A stretch of 64,000 nucleotides of DNA from Mameliella sp. CS4 (GTDB taxonomy: Bacteria; Pseudomonadota; Alphaproteobacteria; Rhodobacterales; Rhodobacteraceae): positions 62,001 through 126,000 of the forward strand of contig NZ_JAHXRQ010000011.1 in the NCBI RefSeq assembly GCF_019392335.1. Reading direction: 5' to 3'. This document shows, piece by piece, positions 36,114 to 44,486 of the stretch (its first letter is position 1; each line of letters starts with the position of its first letter). The translations under genes and the position numbers were made by a program. Under the pieces are notes generated by a model. It worked only from the letters and a program-made list of their open reading frames with translations. It was not told where the DNA came from and made no database searches.

Positions 36114-37589
36114 TCACGCCCAATCGCGACAGACGTATTTGATGTCCATGAATTCTTCCATCCCCCGGCGGGCGCCTTCGCGGCCAAGGCCGGATTGTTT
36201 CGTCCCGCCAAAGGGGATCGGCGCGCCTGTCACCTTGGTGCGGTTCACCGCCACCATACCAAATTGCAGCGCCCGGCTGAGCCGGTAGATCCGGCGCGGG
36301 TCCAGCGAATGGACATAGGCGACCAGCCCGTATTCGCCCGCATTGGCACGCGTCACCACCTCGTCCTCTGTGTCGAAGGGCGTGATCGGGGCGACGGGGC
36401 CAAAGGTTTCCTCACTCATGATCTGCGCGCTGTCGGGCACGTCGGTCAGCACCGTCGGGTCATAGAACAGCGGGCCCAGCGCGTTGCGTTTGCCACCGCA
36501 GGCCAGCTTGGCGCCCTTTTCCAGCGCATCGGCAACATGCTCTTCCTGTTTCTTCACTGCCGCTGCGTTCATCAGCGGCCCGATGTCCGGATCGCCCATG
36601 CCCGCGCCGATGCTCAGCGACTTGGTCGCGGCCACGAATTTCTCGCAGAAGGCATCATAGATGGGCCGTTCGACGTAGATCCGATTGGCGCCGAGGCAGT
36701 CCTGGCCGGAGGTGGCGAATTTCGCCTTGATGGTCTCGGCCACAGCCTCGTCCAGGTCCGCGCCCTTGAAGACGATCACCGGCGCGTGGCCGCCCAGTTC
36801 CATCACCAGTTTCTTGATCGTCTCGGCAGAAGCGCGGTAGAGCAGCCGCCCCACCTCGGTCGAGCCGGTGAAGGACAGCGCGCGCACGCGCTTGTCATCG
36901 GTCCAGGGCGGCACCACGGTCGAGGCCCGTCCCGTCACGACATTGAACACGCCGGGCGGAAAGCCCGCGCGTTCCGCCAGTTCGGCCAGGGCCAGCGCGC
37001 TGAAGGGGGTTTCATGGCTGGGATGGGCGACCACGGTGCAACCCGCCGCCAGCGCCGCCGCCGCCTTTCGGGTCAGCATGGCCGAGGGGAAATTCCACGG
37101 CGTGATGAGCGCGGCCACGCCAACCGGTTCCAGCCAGAGTTCTACCTCGGCGTCCGGCAGGTGGCTGGTCACGCCCTCGATGTTCGGGCGCTTGGATTCC
37201 TCGGCGTAATATTCGACGAAACTTGCCGCATAGTCGATTTCGCCCCGTGCCTCGGAAATCGGCTTGCCCTGCTCCAGCACCATGATCCGGGCGAGATCTT
37301 CCTTGTGCTTGATCATCAGGTCGAACCAGCGGCGCAGCAGCGTGGACCGCTCCTGCGGCAGGGTCACCGACCAGGACGCAAAGGCGCGCTGCGCGGCGTC
37401 CACGGCGCCGGCGCTGTCCTCGGCGGTCAGGCTGGCCACCTCGCCGACCACGGCGCCACTGGCCGGGTCCGTCACCTGCAGCACCGCATTGTCCCGCGCC
37501 GCGATCCATTTGCCGCCGACATAGGAAAAGCTGCGGACCAGCGACTTGTCAGAGACTTCCTCACGCGCGGAAAGAACCGTCTGGGTCAT
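36114..37589 (-). CDS. ssd: NAD(P)-dependent semialdehyde dehydrogenase (GabD/Ssd-like)
   Basis: 491 residues of the aldehyde dehydrogenase superfamily. The general base is Glu264 (MELGGHAP), the catalytic Cys is Cys298 (GQDCLGANR), and the PWNFPSAM loop is present. The sequence is SSADH-like. In ectoine loci this enzyme (Ssd/DoeC) oxidises aspartate semialdehyde to aspartate. The coenzyme-contact Lys of Escherichia coli GabD (LKPASQTP) is His189 here, which may alter NAD/NADP use. It is upstream of doeD with a 18-base gap. Confidence 0.85.
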   Translation of the reverse strand: MTQTVLSAREEVSDKSLVRSFSYVGGKWIAARDNAVLQVTDPASGAVVGEVASLTAEDSAGAVDAAQRAFASWSVTLPQERSTLLRRWFDLMIKHKEDLARIMVLEQGKPISEARGEIDYAASFVEYYAEESKRPNIEGVTSHLPDAEVELWLEPVGVAALITPWNFPSAMLTRKAAAALAAGCTVVAHPSHETPFSALALAELAERAGFPPGVFNVVTGRASTVVPPWTDDKRVRALSFTGSTEVGRLLYRASAETIKKLVMELGGHAPVIVFKGADLDEAVAETIKAKFATSGQDCLGANRIYVERPIYDAFCEKFVAATKSLSIGAGMGDPDIGPLMNAAAVKKQEEHVADALEKGAKLACGGKRNALGPLFYDPTVLTDVPDSAQIMSEETFGPVAPITPFDTEDEVVTRANAGEYGLVAYVHSLDPRRIYRLSRALQFGMVAVNRTKVTGAPIPFGGTKQSGLGREGARRGMEEFMDIKYVCRDWA

Positions 37590-37712
37590 GTCACACCTCC
37601 ATCATCTGGGGTGCAGAATGTCCTGCATCGGGCATGACCTGAGACCAAATCCGCCCACCTGACCAGAGGATTCCACTCCTCAGTGGCCTTGCGGCAGCCC
37701 AAACCTTTGGTT

Positions 37713-38192
37713 TCAGTCACCCAGCAGCGCATCCAACGGCGGCATGGCCGAAGATTTCACCGGCTTTGTGACGATGTAGGTGTAATAGCGCGCCAACCCG
37801 ATCCGCGCCTCCAGCATGGCGTCGATGAGCCGCTGGTACGAGTCGATGTCCCGCGCGACGATCTGCAACAGGTAGTCGAACCCGCCCCCCAGTGCCCAGC
37901 AGTTCACCACCTCGTCATAGCCCTGCATGGCGCGTTCAAAGCCCTGCATGCTGGCTGCCATGTGGTCCGCCAGTTCGGCGGCGACGAAGACCGTGACATG
38001 GGGTGCGATCCGCTTGAGGTCGATCTCGGCCCGGTAGCCGGTGATCAGACCCGCCTGTTCCAGCCTCTTCAACCGCTCCCAACAGGGGGTCGCGGACAAG
38101 CCGACCTTGTCGGCAAGCGCCGCCTTCGTGATGCGGCCTTCGCGGGACAGCACGCTGAGGATCTTCACGTCGCGGGCGTCAAGACGGGTCAT
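37713..38192 (-). CDS. doeX: AsnC/Lrp family regulator of ectoine catabolism (DoeX-like)
   Basis: 159 residues. The N-terminal winged helix-turn-helix is LDARDVKILSVLSREGRITKAAL...LSATPCWERLKRLE and the C-terminal RAM domain covers about 68-145. AsnC/Lrp regulators are standard members of ectoine loci (DoeX in Halomonas, AsnC in Ruegeria). Its stop region is separated from the ssd start by an intergenic stretch with an inverted repeat TGCAG-N6-CTGCA (37612-37627). The start overlaps the eutC stop by four bases. Confidence 0.85.
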   Translation of the reverse strand: MTRLDARDVKILSVLSREGRITKAALADKVGLSATPCWERLKRLEQAGLITGYRAEIDLKRIAPHVTVFVAAELADHMAASMQGFERAMQGYDEVVNCWALGGGFDYLLQIVARDIDSYQRLIDAMLEARIGLARYYTYIVTKPVKSSAMPPLDALLGD

Positions 38193-39169
38193 GTGGCGAT
38201 GACCGTTCCCGCAGTACCACGGGCCTGCATCACATGGGTGGCGATGGCCGTGTCCTGCGCGCCGGTGCCGGTCAGGTCACATATGGTGATGTCTTCGGGC
38301 GTGCGCCGCCCCGGAACCTTGCCCGCGATCACGTCGCCCAGTTCCACCGGGGCCAGGTCCAGGCCCGCCGCGCGCGCCGCCTCCAGTTCGCCGCTCACCT
38401 CGCACTGGCTGATCCGGTCGCAGACATAGCGATCGGCTCGCGCCAGCGCCGCCGGATCGATTTCGGTCTTGCCGGCCTGATCCGAACCCATCGCCGTCAC
38501 ATGCAGCCCCGGGTGCAGCCAGTCAGCCATCAACACCGGCACGCGCGACGGGGTTGTGGTGATGACAAGCTGGCTTTGCGCCACCAGCTCGCGCGCATCG
38601 GTCATGACCTCGGCCTGGATCCCCAGCGCCTGCGCAATATCCGCTGCGCAGGCCGCCGCCCTGGCCGGATCGCGGCCCCAGACCAGCGCCCGTTTGAAGG
38701 GCCGCACAAGGTGCGCCGCCTGCATCTGCAAGCGGGCCTGCACCCCGGTGCCGATCACCCCCGCCGTTTCCACCTCTGTCGGGGCCAGATGCCGCGCGGC
38801 CACCGCCCCCGCCGCCGCCGTGCGCACATCGGTCAGATAGCCGTTGTCCAACAGCAACGCCTCGACCAACCCGGTCTTGGCCGAAAACAGGATCATCAAC
38901 CCGTTGAGGCTGGCCAGGCCCAGCTTGGGATTGTCAAAGAACCCCGGGCTGACCTTGATCGCGAACCCGTCGAAACCGGGGATGTACGCGGTCTTGACGT
39001 CCACCTCTCCGTTCACCTGCGGCAGGTCCATCGACAGGATGGGCGGCATGACCACCTCTCCCGTGGCCAACGCGGCAAACGCGCGCTCGACCACATCGAC
39101 CGCCGTCAGGTCCAGCGGCACCGCCCTGCGCAGGTCGGCCTCTGTCAGGATGGTCACGTCACGGCTCAT
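38189..39169 (-). CDS. eutC: Ornithine-cyclodeaminase/mu-crystallin family protein EutC
   Basis: 326 residues. The Rossmann motif GVIGTGVQARLQM is at about 136-148, followed by VWGRDPARA. Between asnC and eutB it matches EutC of ectoine utilisation loci. The biochemical role of EutC is not settled; it has been proposed for hydroxyectoine or ring handling. The gene overlaps both neighbours (ATGA to asnC and 11 bases with eutB), so the order eutB-eutC-asnC is one transcript. Confidence 0.85.
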   Translation of the reverse strand: MSRDVTILTEADLRRAVPLDLTAVDVVERAFAALATGEVVMPPILSMDLPQVNGEVDVKTAYIPGFDGFAIKVSPGFFDNPKLGLASLNGLMILFSAKTGLVEALLLDNGYLTDVRTAAAGAVAARHLAPTEVETAGVIGTGVQARLQMQAAHLVRPFKRALVWGRDPARAAACAADIAQALGIQAEVMTDARELVAQSQLVITTTPSRVPVLMADWLHPGLHVTAMGSDQAGKTEIDPAALARADRYVCDRISQCEVSGELEAARAAGLDLAPVELGDVIAGKVPGRRTPEDITICDLTGTGAQDTAIATHVMQARGTAGTVIAT

Positions 39170-40163
39170 AGCGCGTCCCCTTGATGGTCAGCTCCCCCAG
39201 TGTCACGTCCTGCCCGGCCATGATTGCCGCGTGCAACCCCATGTCGAGGTTGCGCCCGGTGATGATCGTGGCCGTCGGGCCGCGCAAACTGACCTTGCCT
39301 GCCTGAACGGCTGCAATCCCCACCACGCAGGCGCCTTCGCAGACGATCCGATCCTCGTAGTAGATCGTCTGGAGTGCTTGGTAGATCTCTTCCTCGGTGA
39401 CCAGCACCACGTCGTCGAGGTAGTCTCGGCACAGCGGAAAGGACAGCCGGTTCTGCAACCCGATGCCGCCGCCCAGACTGTCGGCGAGGCTGGCGACCTC
39501 TGTCACCTCAACCGGATGCCCCGCTTGCAGAGAGGCATACATGGCCGCGCCCCGCTCCATCGTGATGCCGATGACACGCACCTTGGGGTTGATCGTCTTG
39601 GCGGCAAAGGCGACACCCGCCGCCAGCCCGCCGCCCGACAGCGGCACAAGGATCGTATCCAGGTCGGGCCGCGACTCCATCAGTTCCAGCCCGATGGTGC
39701 CCTGCCCCGCAATCACCGCCGGGTCGTCGAAAGGCGAAATCTCGGTCAGTCCCTCCTCGGCCACCAGTCGTTCTGCCTCGGCCTGGGCCTCGTCCTGGCT
39801 ATGGCCGACGATCCGCGCCTCGGCCCCCAGGGCGCGCACGCCCGCCACCTTGGCCTCGGGCGCCAGATGCGACATGCAGACAACCGCCCGCAGCCCCCGC
39901 GCCCGCGCGGCATAGGCCACGCCACGCCCGTGGTTGCCCGTGGAACAGCAGGTCACACCGGCCACATCGCCCTCTAGCCCGAAAATCGCGTTCACGGCCC
40001 CGCGCAGCTTGAAGGCGCCCACCGGCTGGGCGATCTCCAGCTTCAACAGGAACTCCTGCCCAAAGCGCGCGTTGAGAACCGACGGAACCAGAGGCGTGTG
40101 GTCGGCAATCCCGGCGATCCGGGCCCGTGCGGCGAAGACGCGGTTCAGCGCGAAGTCGGTCAT
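39159..40163 (-). CDS. eutB: Threonine-dehydratase-like PLP enzyme EutB
   Basis: 334 residues from the ATG at 40163, which has a GAGGGCTCT ribosome site; the longer frame upstream has none. The PLP lysine is Lys52 in GAFKLRGAVNAI, the STGNHGRGVAYAA loop binds substrate, and the VPLSGGGLAAGV phosphate loop is present. It belongs to the serine/threonine dehydratase fold. EutB is thought to act in the hydroxyectoine branch in Roseobacter loci. It is divergent from doeA across 163 bases. Confidence 0.86.
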   Translation of the reverse strand: MTDFALNRVFAARARIAGIADHTPLVPSVLNARFGQEFLLKLEIAQPVGAFKLRGAVNAIFGLEGDVAGVTCCSTGNHGRGVAYAARARGLRAVVCMSHLAPEAKVAGVRALGAEARIVGHSQDEAQAEAERLVAEEGLTEISPFDDPAVIAGQGTIGLELMESRPDLDTILVPLSGGGLAAGVAFAAKTINPKVRVIGITMERGAAMYASLQAGHPVEVTEVASLADSLGGGIGLQNRLSFPLCRDYLDDVVLVTEEEIYQALQTIYYEDRIVCEGACVVGIAAVQAGKVSLRGPTATIITGRNLDMGLHAAIMAGQDVTLGELTIKGTRYEP

Positions 40164-40276
40164 AGAGCCCTCACCCGGTCGTTTTCGGACCAATCGGTGT
40201 CGGTCCCCCTGCTGCACAATGACCAATCGCCCCCTACGACTTCAAGCTGTCCCAAGAGGTTTTTCCTTGAAGTTCC

Positions 40277-40305
40277 TCCGTTTCGCCAAAACATGGCGGA
40301 ACGGA
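40277..40305. promoter_or_regulatory. Inverted repeat upstream of doeA
   Basis: TCCGTTTCGCC and GGCGGAACGGA are inverted with a 7-base spacer, 10 of 11 positions pairing (the eleventh is T-G). It lies 21 bases before the doeA ATG in the eutB-doeA divergent region. It is a candidate operator or 5-prime mRNA hairpin. Confidence 0.5.
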
Positions 40306-40326
40306 CAATGATAAGAGGTGCAATAA

Positions 40327-41511
40327 ATGTCGGCCCCGAACCTTCCCTTTTCGCAGACGGAATACGACCGGCGCCTGCGCCTGGTCGAGGCGCGCATGGA
40401 AACCCTGGGGCTGGATGCGCTGTTCGTCGAAGACCCGTCGAACATGGCCTGGCTGACCGGCTATGACGGATGGTCCTTCTACGTGCACCAGGGGGTTCTG
40501 GTCATCCCGGGCGAGGCGCCGTTGTGGTGGGGCCGGTCGATGGACGGCTACGGCGCGCTGCGCACCGTCTGGATGGACCCTGACCGCATCCTTGGCTACG
40601 CCGACGATTACGTGCAGGCGACGGATATTCACCCGATGCAGGATCTGGCCGCGCATATCCGGGCGCGCGGGCTGGACACCGGGCGGATCGGCGTCGAGAT
40701 GGAGAATTATTATTATTCCGCCCGGGCACACATGACGCTGGTCGAGGAACTGCCCGACGCGCAACTGATCGATGCCACGGCGCTGGTGAACTGGCAGCGG
40801 GCGGTGAAATCGAACGAGGAAATCACCTTCATCCGGCGCGCGGCGAAGATTTCGGAAAAGATGGTCGACGGCATCCTGGAACGGGTCGAACCGGGCCTGC
40901 CCAAGAACGAGCTGGTGGCCGAGATCTATGCCGACGCCATTCGCGGCTCGGACGGTCACTGGGGCGATTACGCGGCCATCGTGCCGCTGCTGCCCTCGGG
41001 GCTCGATGCCTCGGCCGCGCACCTGACATGGGACGGCCGCCCCTTTGCCGAGGGTGAGGCCACCTTCTTTGAACTGGCGGGATGTTATCGCCGCTACCAC
41101 GCGCCCTTTTGTCGGACGGTTTTCCTGGGCAAGCCGCCGCAGCCCATGCTGGATGCGGAAAAGGCCCTGGCCGAAGGGTTGGAAATGGGGCTGGAAGCGG
41201 CGCGCGCCGGCAATACCGCCGGCGATATCGCCCGCGCGCTCTACGCGGCGCTGGCCAAGGGCGGCATCCAGCGCACCGGGCGTTGCGGCTATCCCATCGG
41301 CCTCAGCTATCCCCCCGACTGGGGTGAGCGGACCATCTCGATCCGCACCAGCGACGAAACCTTGCTACAACCGGGCATGACCTTCCACTTCATGCCCGGC
41401 CTCTGGATGGAGGATTGGGGGCTGGAAATCACCGAATCCATCCTGATCCGCGAAGACGGACCGGCGGAATGCCTGTGCGACCGTCCGCGCAAGCTCTTCG
41501 TCAAGGACTGA
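40327..41511 (+). CDS. doeA: Ectoine hydrolase DoeA (EutD)
   Basis: 394 residues, a creatinase/M24-fold enzyme with an N-terminal creatinase-like domain (1-155) and the pita-bread C-terminal domain. The N-terminal FVEDPSNMAWLTGYDGWSFYVHQ and the C-terminal FMPGLWMEDWGLEITE are, from memory, typical of DoeA. It opens ectoine to N-acetyl-diaminobutyrate. The first gene of the plus-strand arm, divergent from eutB, followed after 14 bases by an M20 deacetylase. Confidence comes from both sequence and context. Confidence 0.9.
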   Translation: MSAPNLPFSQTEYDRRLRLVEARMETLGLDALFVEDPSNMAWLTGYDGWSFYVHQGVLVIPGEAPLWWGRSMDGYGALRTVWMDPDRILGYADDYVQATDIHPMQDLAAHIRARGLDTGRIGVEMENYYYSARAHMTLVEELPDAQLIDATALVNWQRAVKSNEEITFIRRAAKISEKMVDGILERVEPGLPKNELVAEIYADAIRGSDGHWGDYAAIVPLLPSGLDASAAHLTWDGRPFAEGEATFFELAGCYRRYHAPFCRTVFLGKPPQPMLDAEKALAEGLEMGLEAARAGNTAGDIARALYAALAKGGIQRTGRCGYPIGLSYPPDWGERTISIRTSDETLLQPGMTFHFMPGLWMEDWGLEITESILIREDGPAECLCDRPRKLFVKD

Positions 41512-41525
41512 CCCGAAAGACTGAT

Positions 41526-42680
41526 ATGGACCTGCTCTACCGTACAGAGGAATTGCTGGGCGAGCTGATCGCCTTTCCGACCGTCTCGGCGGACGGCAAC
41601 CTGGACCTGATCGCCTGGGCCGCGAACTATCTCAAGGACCTTGGCGCAATCTGCGACGTGACGCTGGACGAGACCGGGCAAAAGGCCAATCTTTTTGCCA
41701 GTTTCGGCCCCGACGGCGATGGGGGGCTGGTGCTATCCGGCCATTCCGACGTTGTCCCGGTCGAGGACCAGGAATGGTCTTCGGACCCCTTTGTCATGGA
41801 GGATCGCGAAGGGCGGCTTTACGGGCGCGGCGCCTGCGACATGAAGGGGTTTATCGCCTGCGTGCTGGCGTTGGCCCCGCGCATCGCCGAATGGCCCTTG
41901 ACCCGCCCGGTGCACATCGCGCTGACCTATGACGAGGAAGTGGGCTGTTTCGGGGCCCGTGCGCTGGTCGATGATCTGCGCGCTCGCGACATCCGCCCGG
42001 CGATGGCGATCCTCGGCGAACCGACGATGATGCGCGTGATCAACGGGCACAAGGGCTGTTACGAGTATACCACCCATATCACCGGCTGCGCCGGGCATGG
42101 GTCCGCCCCCGATCACGGGGTCAATGCCGCCGTCTGCGCCGCACGCTATGCCGGGCGGCTGATGGAACTCGAGGGGGAGTTGCGCAGCCGCGCCCCCGAA
42201 GGCAGCCCCTTTTCGCCTGCGTGGACCACGCTGAACATCGGTCGCATTTCCTCCGGCCACGCGCATAACGTCATCCCTGACCATGCCGAGATCGACTGGG
42301 AAATGCGCCCGGTCCAGCGCTCTGACGCCGATCATGTCCTGGCCGAGATCGACCGTTTCGCCGAAGAAATACTGCCCGCCATGCTGGCCGTGCATTCCGA
42401 GGTCACGATCACCCGCGAGGTCATCGCCGAAACCCAAGGATTGCACCCGGTCAAGGGCAGCGAGGTCGCCACCATCGTTTCGGCCCTGACCGGGGCCAAC
42501 GGACTGGACGTTGTGGCCTTTGGCACCGAGGCGGGGCTGTTCCAGTCGTTGGGCATGGACTGTGTCGTCTGCGGGCCCGGGTCCATCGAACAGGCGCACA
42601 AGCCGGACGAATATGTCAGCCGCGATCAGCTCTCCGCTTGCCTGCATATGCTGCAGGGGCTGGAACGGCACCTGACCTGA
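41526..42680 (+). CDS. ArgE-like M20 deacetylase, likely acetyl-diaminobutyrate deacetylase
   Basis: 384 residues from the ATG at 41526. Zinc-ligand regions of M20 enzymes are visible: LSGHSDVVPV with the His, YGRGACDMKGF with the bridging Asp, TYDEEVGCFGA with the catalytic Glu pair, and a dimerisation domain at about 185-290. By sequence it is an acetylornithine deacetylase. Directly after doeA it most likely removes the acetyl group from N-acetyl-diaminobutyrate, a step usually done by DoeB/EutE of the AstE/AspA family, which is absent here. An acetylornithine role remains possible. Confidence 0.85.
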   Translation: MDLLYRTEELLGELIAFPTVSADGNLDLIAWAANYLKDLGAICDVTLDETGQKANLFASFGPDGDGGLVLSGHSDVVPVEDQEWSSDPFVMEDREGRLYGRGACDMKGFIACVLALAPRIAEWPLTRPVHIALTYDEEVGCFGARALVDDLRARDIRPAMAILGEPTMMRVINGHKGCYEYTTHITGCAGHGSAPDHGVNAAVCAARYAGRLMELEGELRSRAPEGSPFSPAWTTLNIGRISSGHAHNVIPDHAEIDWEMRPVQRSDADHVLAEIDRFAEEILPAMLAVHSEVTITREVIAETQGLHPVKGSEVATIVSALTGANGLDVVAFGTEAGLFQSLGMDCVVCGPGSIEQAHKPDEYVSRDQLSACLHMLQGLERHLT

Positions 42681-42742
42681 ACGCCCCTCGACAAGGCCCT
42701 GCCCCATCCCCATCATGGCGCCCGGAAACGGGAGGAGCCGCA

Positions 42743-43774
42743 ATGAAGACCATCGTCGCCCACGGTGCGCATGACCTGAGGATCGAAGACCGCGAGATGC
42801 CCGTTCCGGGGCCGGGACAGGTCCTCGTCCGGTTGGAAACCGGCGGCATCTGCGGTTCAGACCTGCACTACTACCACAAGGGCGGCTTTGGGACGGTCCG
42901 GCTGAAAGAGCCGATGATCCTTGGCCACGAGGTCGCCGGACAGATCGAGGCACTGGGCGCCGGGGTCAGCGGGCTGGCAGAGGGGTTGCGGGTCGCCGTT
43001 TCGCCCTCGCGCCCCTGCCATGCCTGCCGGTTCTGCCATGCAGGCCAGCCGAACCACTGCCTGAACATGCGCTTTTACGGCTCTGCCATGCCCTTTCCGC
43101 ACATCCAGGGCGCCTTTCGCGAATACCTTGTGGCCGATGTCGCGCAATGCGCGCCCGCCGGGGAGCTGAGCGCGGGCGAGGCCGCGATGGCCGAACCGCT
43201 TTCGGTGGTGCTGCACGCCGCCCGCCGTGCCGGGGACCTGCTGGGCAAGCGGGTGCTGGTGACGGGCTGCGGCCCCATTGGGATGCTGGCGGTGCTGGTG
43301 GCCCGCGCGGCGGGCGCGGTCGAGATCGTCGCCACGGACCTCACCGATTTCACGCTGGACATGGCGGCCCGTCTGGGCGCCGACCGGGTTGTGAACATGG
43401 GAAAACACCCCGAGGGGCTGGCGCCGCTGGCCGCGGAGAAAGGGCAGATCGACGTGCTTTTCGAATGCTCGGGCGCGGCGCCCGCGCTGGTTTCGGCGAT
43501 CCCCACCATGCGGCCCGGGGGCGTGATCCTGCAGCTTGGGCTGGGCGGCGACATGACCCTGCCGGTGCAGGCAATCACCGCCAAGGAGCTGGAACTGCGC
43601 GGGTCCTTCCGCTTTCATGAAGAATTCTTTGCCGCCGTGGAATTGATGCGGAAGGGACGCATCGACGTGAAACCCCTGATCACCCATGAGGTGACGCTGG
43701 AAAAGGCCGAAGAGGGCTTCAAGCTGGCCTCGGATCGGAGCAAGGCGATGAAGGCGCAGATCCGGTTTTCCTGA
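42743..43774 (+). CDS. Zinc alcohol dehydrogenase, L-idonate 5-dehydrogenase/sorbitol dehydrogenase type
   Basis: 343 residues from ATG 42743 with a GGGAGGAG ribosome site. Catalytic zinc ligands are Cys37 (GICGSD) and His62-Glu63 (GHEVAG), and structural zinc cysteines are 92, 95, 98 and 106. The NAD loop is VTGCGPIGMLAV. The HYYHKGGFG segment is common in L-idonate 5-dehydrogenases. It lies 62 bases after the deacetylase gene. A link to ectoine use is not obvious, so it may be an unrelated sugar-acid enzyme. Confidence 0.85.
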   Translation: MKTIVAHGAHDLRIEDREMPVPGPGQVLVRLETGGICGSDLHYYHKGGFGTVRLKEPMILGHEVAGQIEALGAGVSGLAEGLRVAVSPSRPCHACRFCHAGQPNHCLNMRFYGSAMPFPHIQGAFREYLVADVAQCAPAGELSAGEAAMAEPLSVVLHAARRAGDLLGKRVLVTGCGPIGMLAVLVARAAGAVEIVATDLTDFTLDMAARLGADRVVNMGKHPEGLAPLAAEKGQIDVLFECSGAAPALVSAIPTMRPGGVILQLGLGGDMTLPVQAITAKELELRGSFRFHEEFFAAVELMRKGRIDVKPLITHEVTLEKAEEGFKLASDRSKAMKAQIRFS

Positions 43775-43837
43775 AGGGTCCAGCACGGGGCACGTTCTAC
43801 TGAACCCGGCAAAGGCCCGGAGCGGTCACGCCTGCGG

Positions 43838-43856
43838 GCCCCGTCCTCGGGGCTTT
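43838..43856 (+). terminator. Probable terminator after the dehydrogenase gene
   Basis: GCCCCG/CGGGGC with loop TCCT is followed by TTT, at the convergent junction with the YgiB-like gene. The T run is short. Confidence 0.45.
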
Positions 43857-43858
43857 GG

Positions 43859-44440
43859 TCAGCCGCCGAACCGCGTCCGGTCACCCGCCCTCTTGCCGAA
43901 CCCGCCACGGGAGATCGCAGTGGCGCGGGACATGGGCTTGGTGCCGATGGTCGAGGCCGGGCGCGTGAACTGGGAGGTGCCAAGCTTGGTCGCGCCCCGG
44001 TTGCCCGAAAACACGCTGGTGCCTGCGGCATTGGTAAAGCGCCCGTCCTGCGTCCGGTACAGCGGTTGCGCCGCGGCCATGCCGGACCGCCCGCTCATCA
44101 TGTTGCCGATCAGGTAGCCCGCGAGAAGCGGCATGAAGATGCTGCCGGACCCGCCTTCTGTTACCGCTGCCTCGGTCCCACAGGCGCCCGGCCCGTGCAG
44201 TTCCTCACAGACCTCGCGGCTGTCGTAGCGCGGAGCGGCCTCGACGTGCAGGGCCTGGGCCTGAGTGAACTGGATCTCGCAATCCTGGGCCGAGAACATG
44301 CCCCCGCGCAGCGCCTCGTCCTTGCAGGTTTTCAGATCCGGAAAGGCGGAGGCGTCCACCTGTTCCTCCTTGCAGCCCGCAAGGGTGAATGCGGCGGCGC
44401 CGACAATCGCAATGGCAACCCGTTTCGAACGTTTGGACAT
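43859..44440 (-). CDS. DUF1190/YgiB-family lipoprotein
   Basis: 193 residues from the ATG at 44440. The lipobox FTLAGCKEE (Cys about 23) predicts a lipoprotein. The DUF1190 features follow: FPDLKTCKDEALRGG, CEIQFTQAQA, a C-C pair in EVCEELHGPGACG, a glycine-rich hydrophobic stretch IFMPLLAGYLIGNMM, and a Ser/Arg/Gly-rich tail. YgiB/YgiC pairs occur widely. Their exact role is unknown, and the next gene upstream is the YgiC partner, 46 bases away. Confidence 0.88.
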   Translation of the reverse strand: MSKRSKRVAIAIVGAAAFTLAGCKEEQVDASAFPDLKTCKDEALRGGMFSAQDCEIQFTQAQALHVEAAPRYDSREVCEELHGPGACGTEAAVTEGGSGSIFMPLLAGYLIGNMMSGRSGMAAAQPLYRTQDGRFTNAAGTSVFSGNRGATKLGTSQFTRPASTIGTKPMSRATAISRGGFGKRAGDRTRFGG

Positions 44441-44486
44441 GACACTCTTTCCTTTTGCCCGGTGGGCGTCCCGTTGGTTGCGCGGC

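Noticed and set aside
34677..37637. A very long plus-strand open frame (almost 1000 codons) opposite the aminotransferase and dehydrogenase genes
   Set aside because: It is antisense to two genes with intact active-site motifs and has no recognisable domain; it is a GC-rich shadow.
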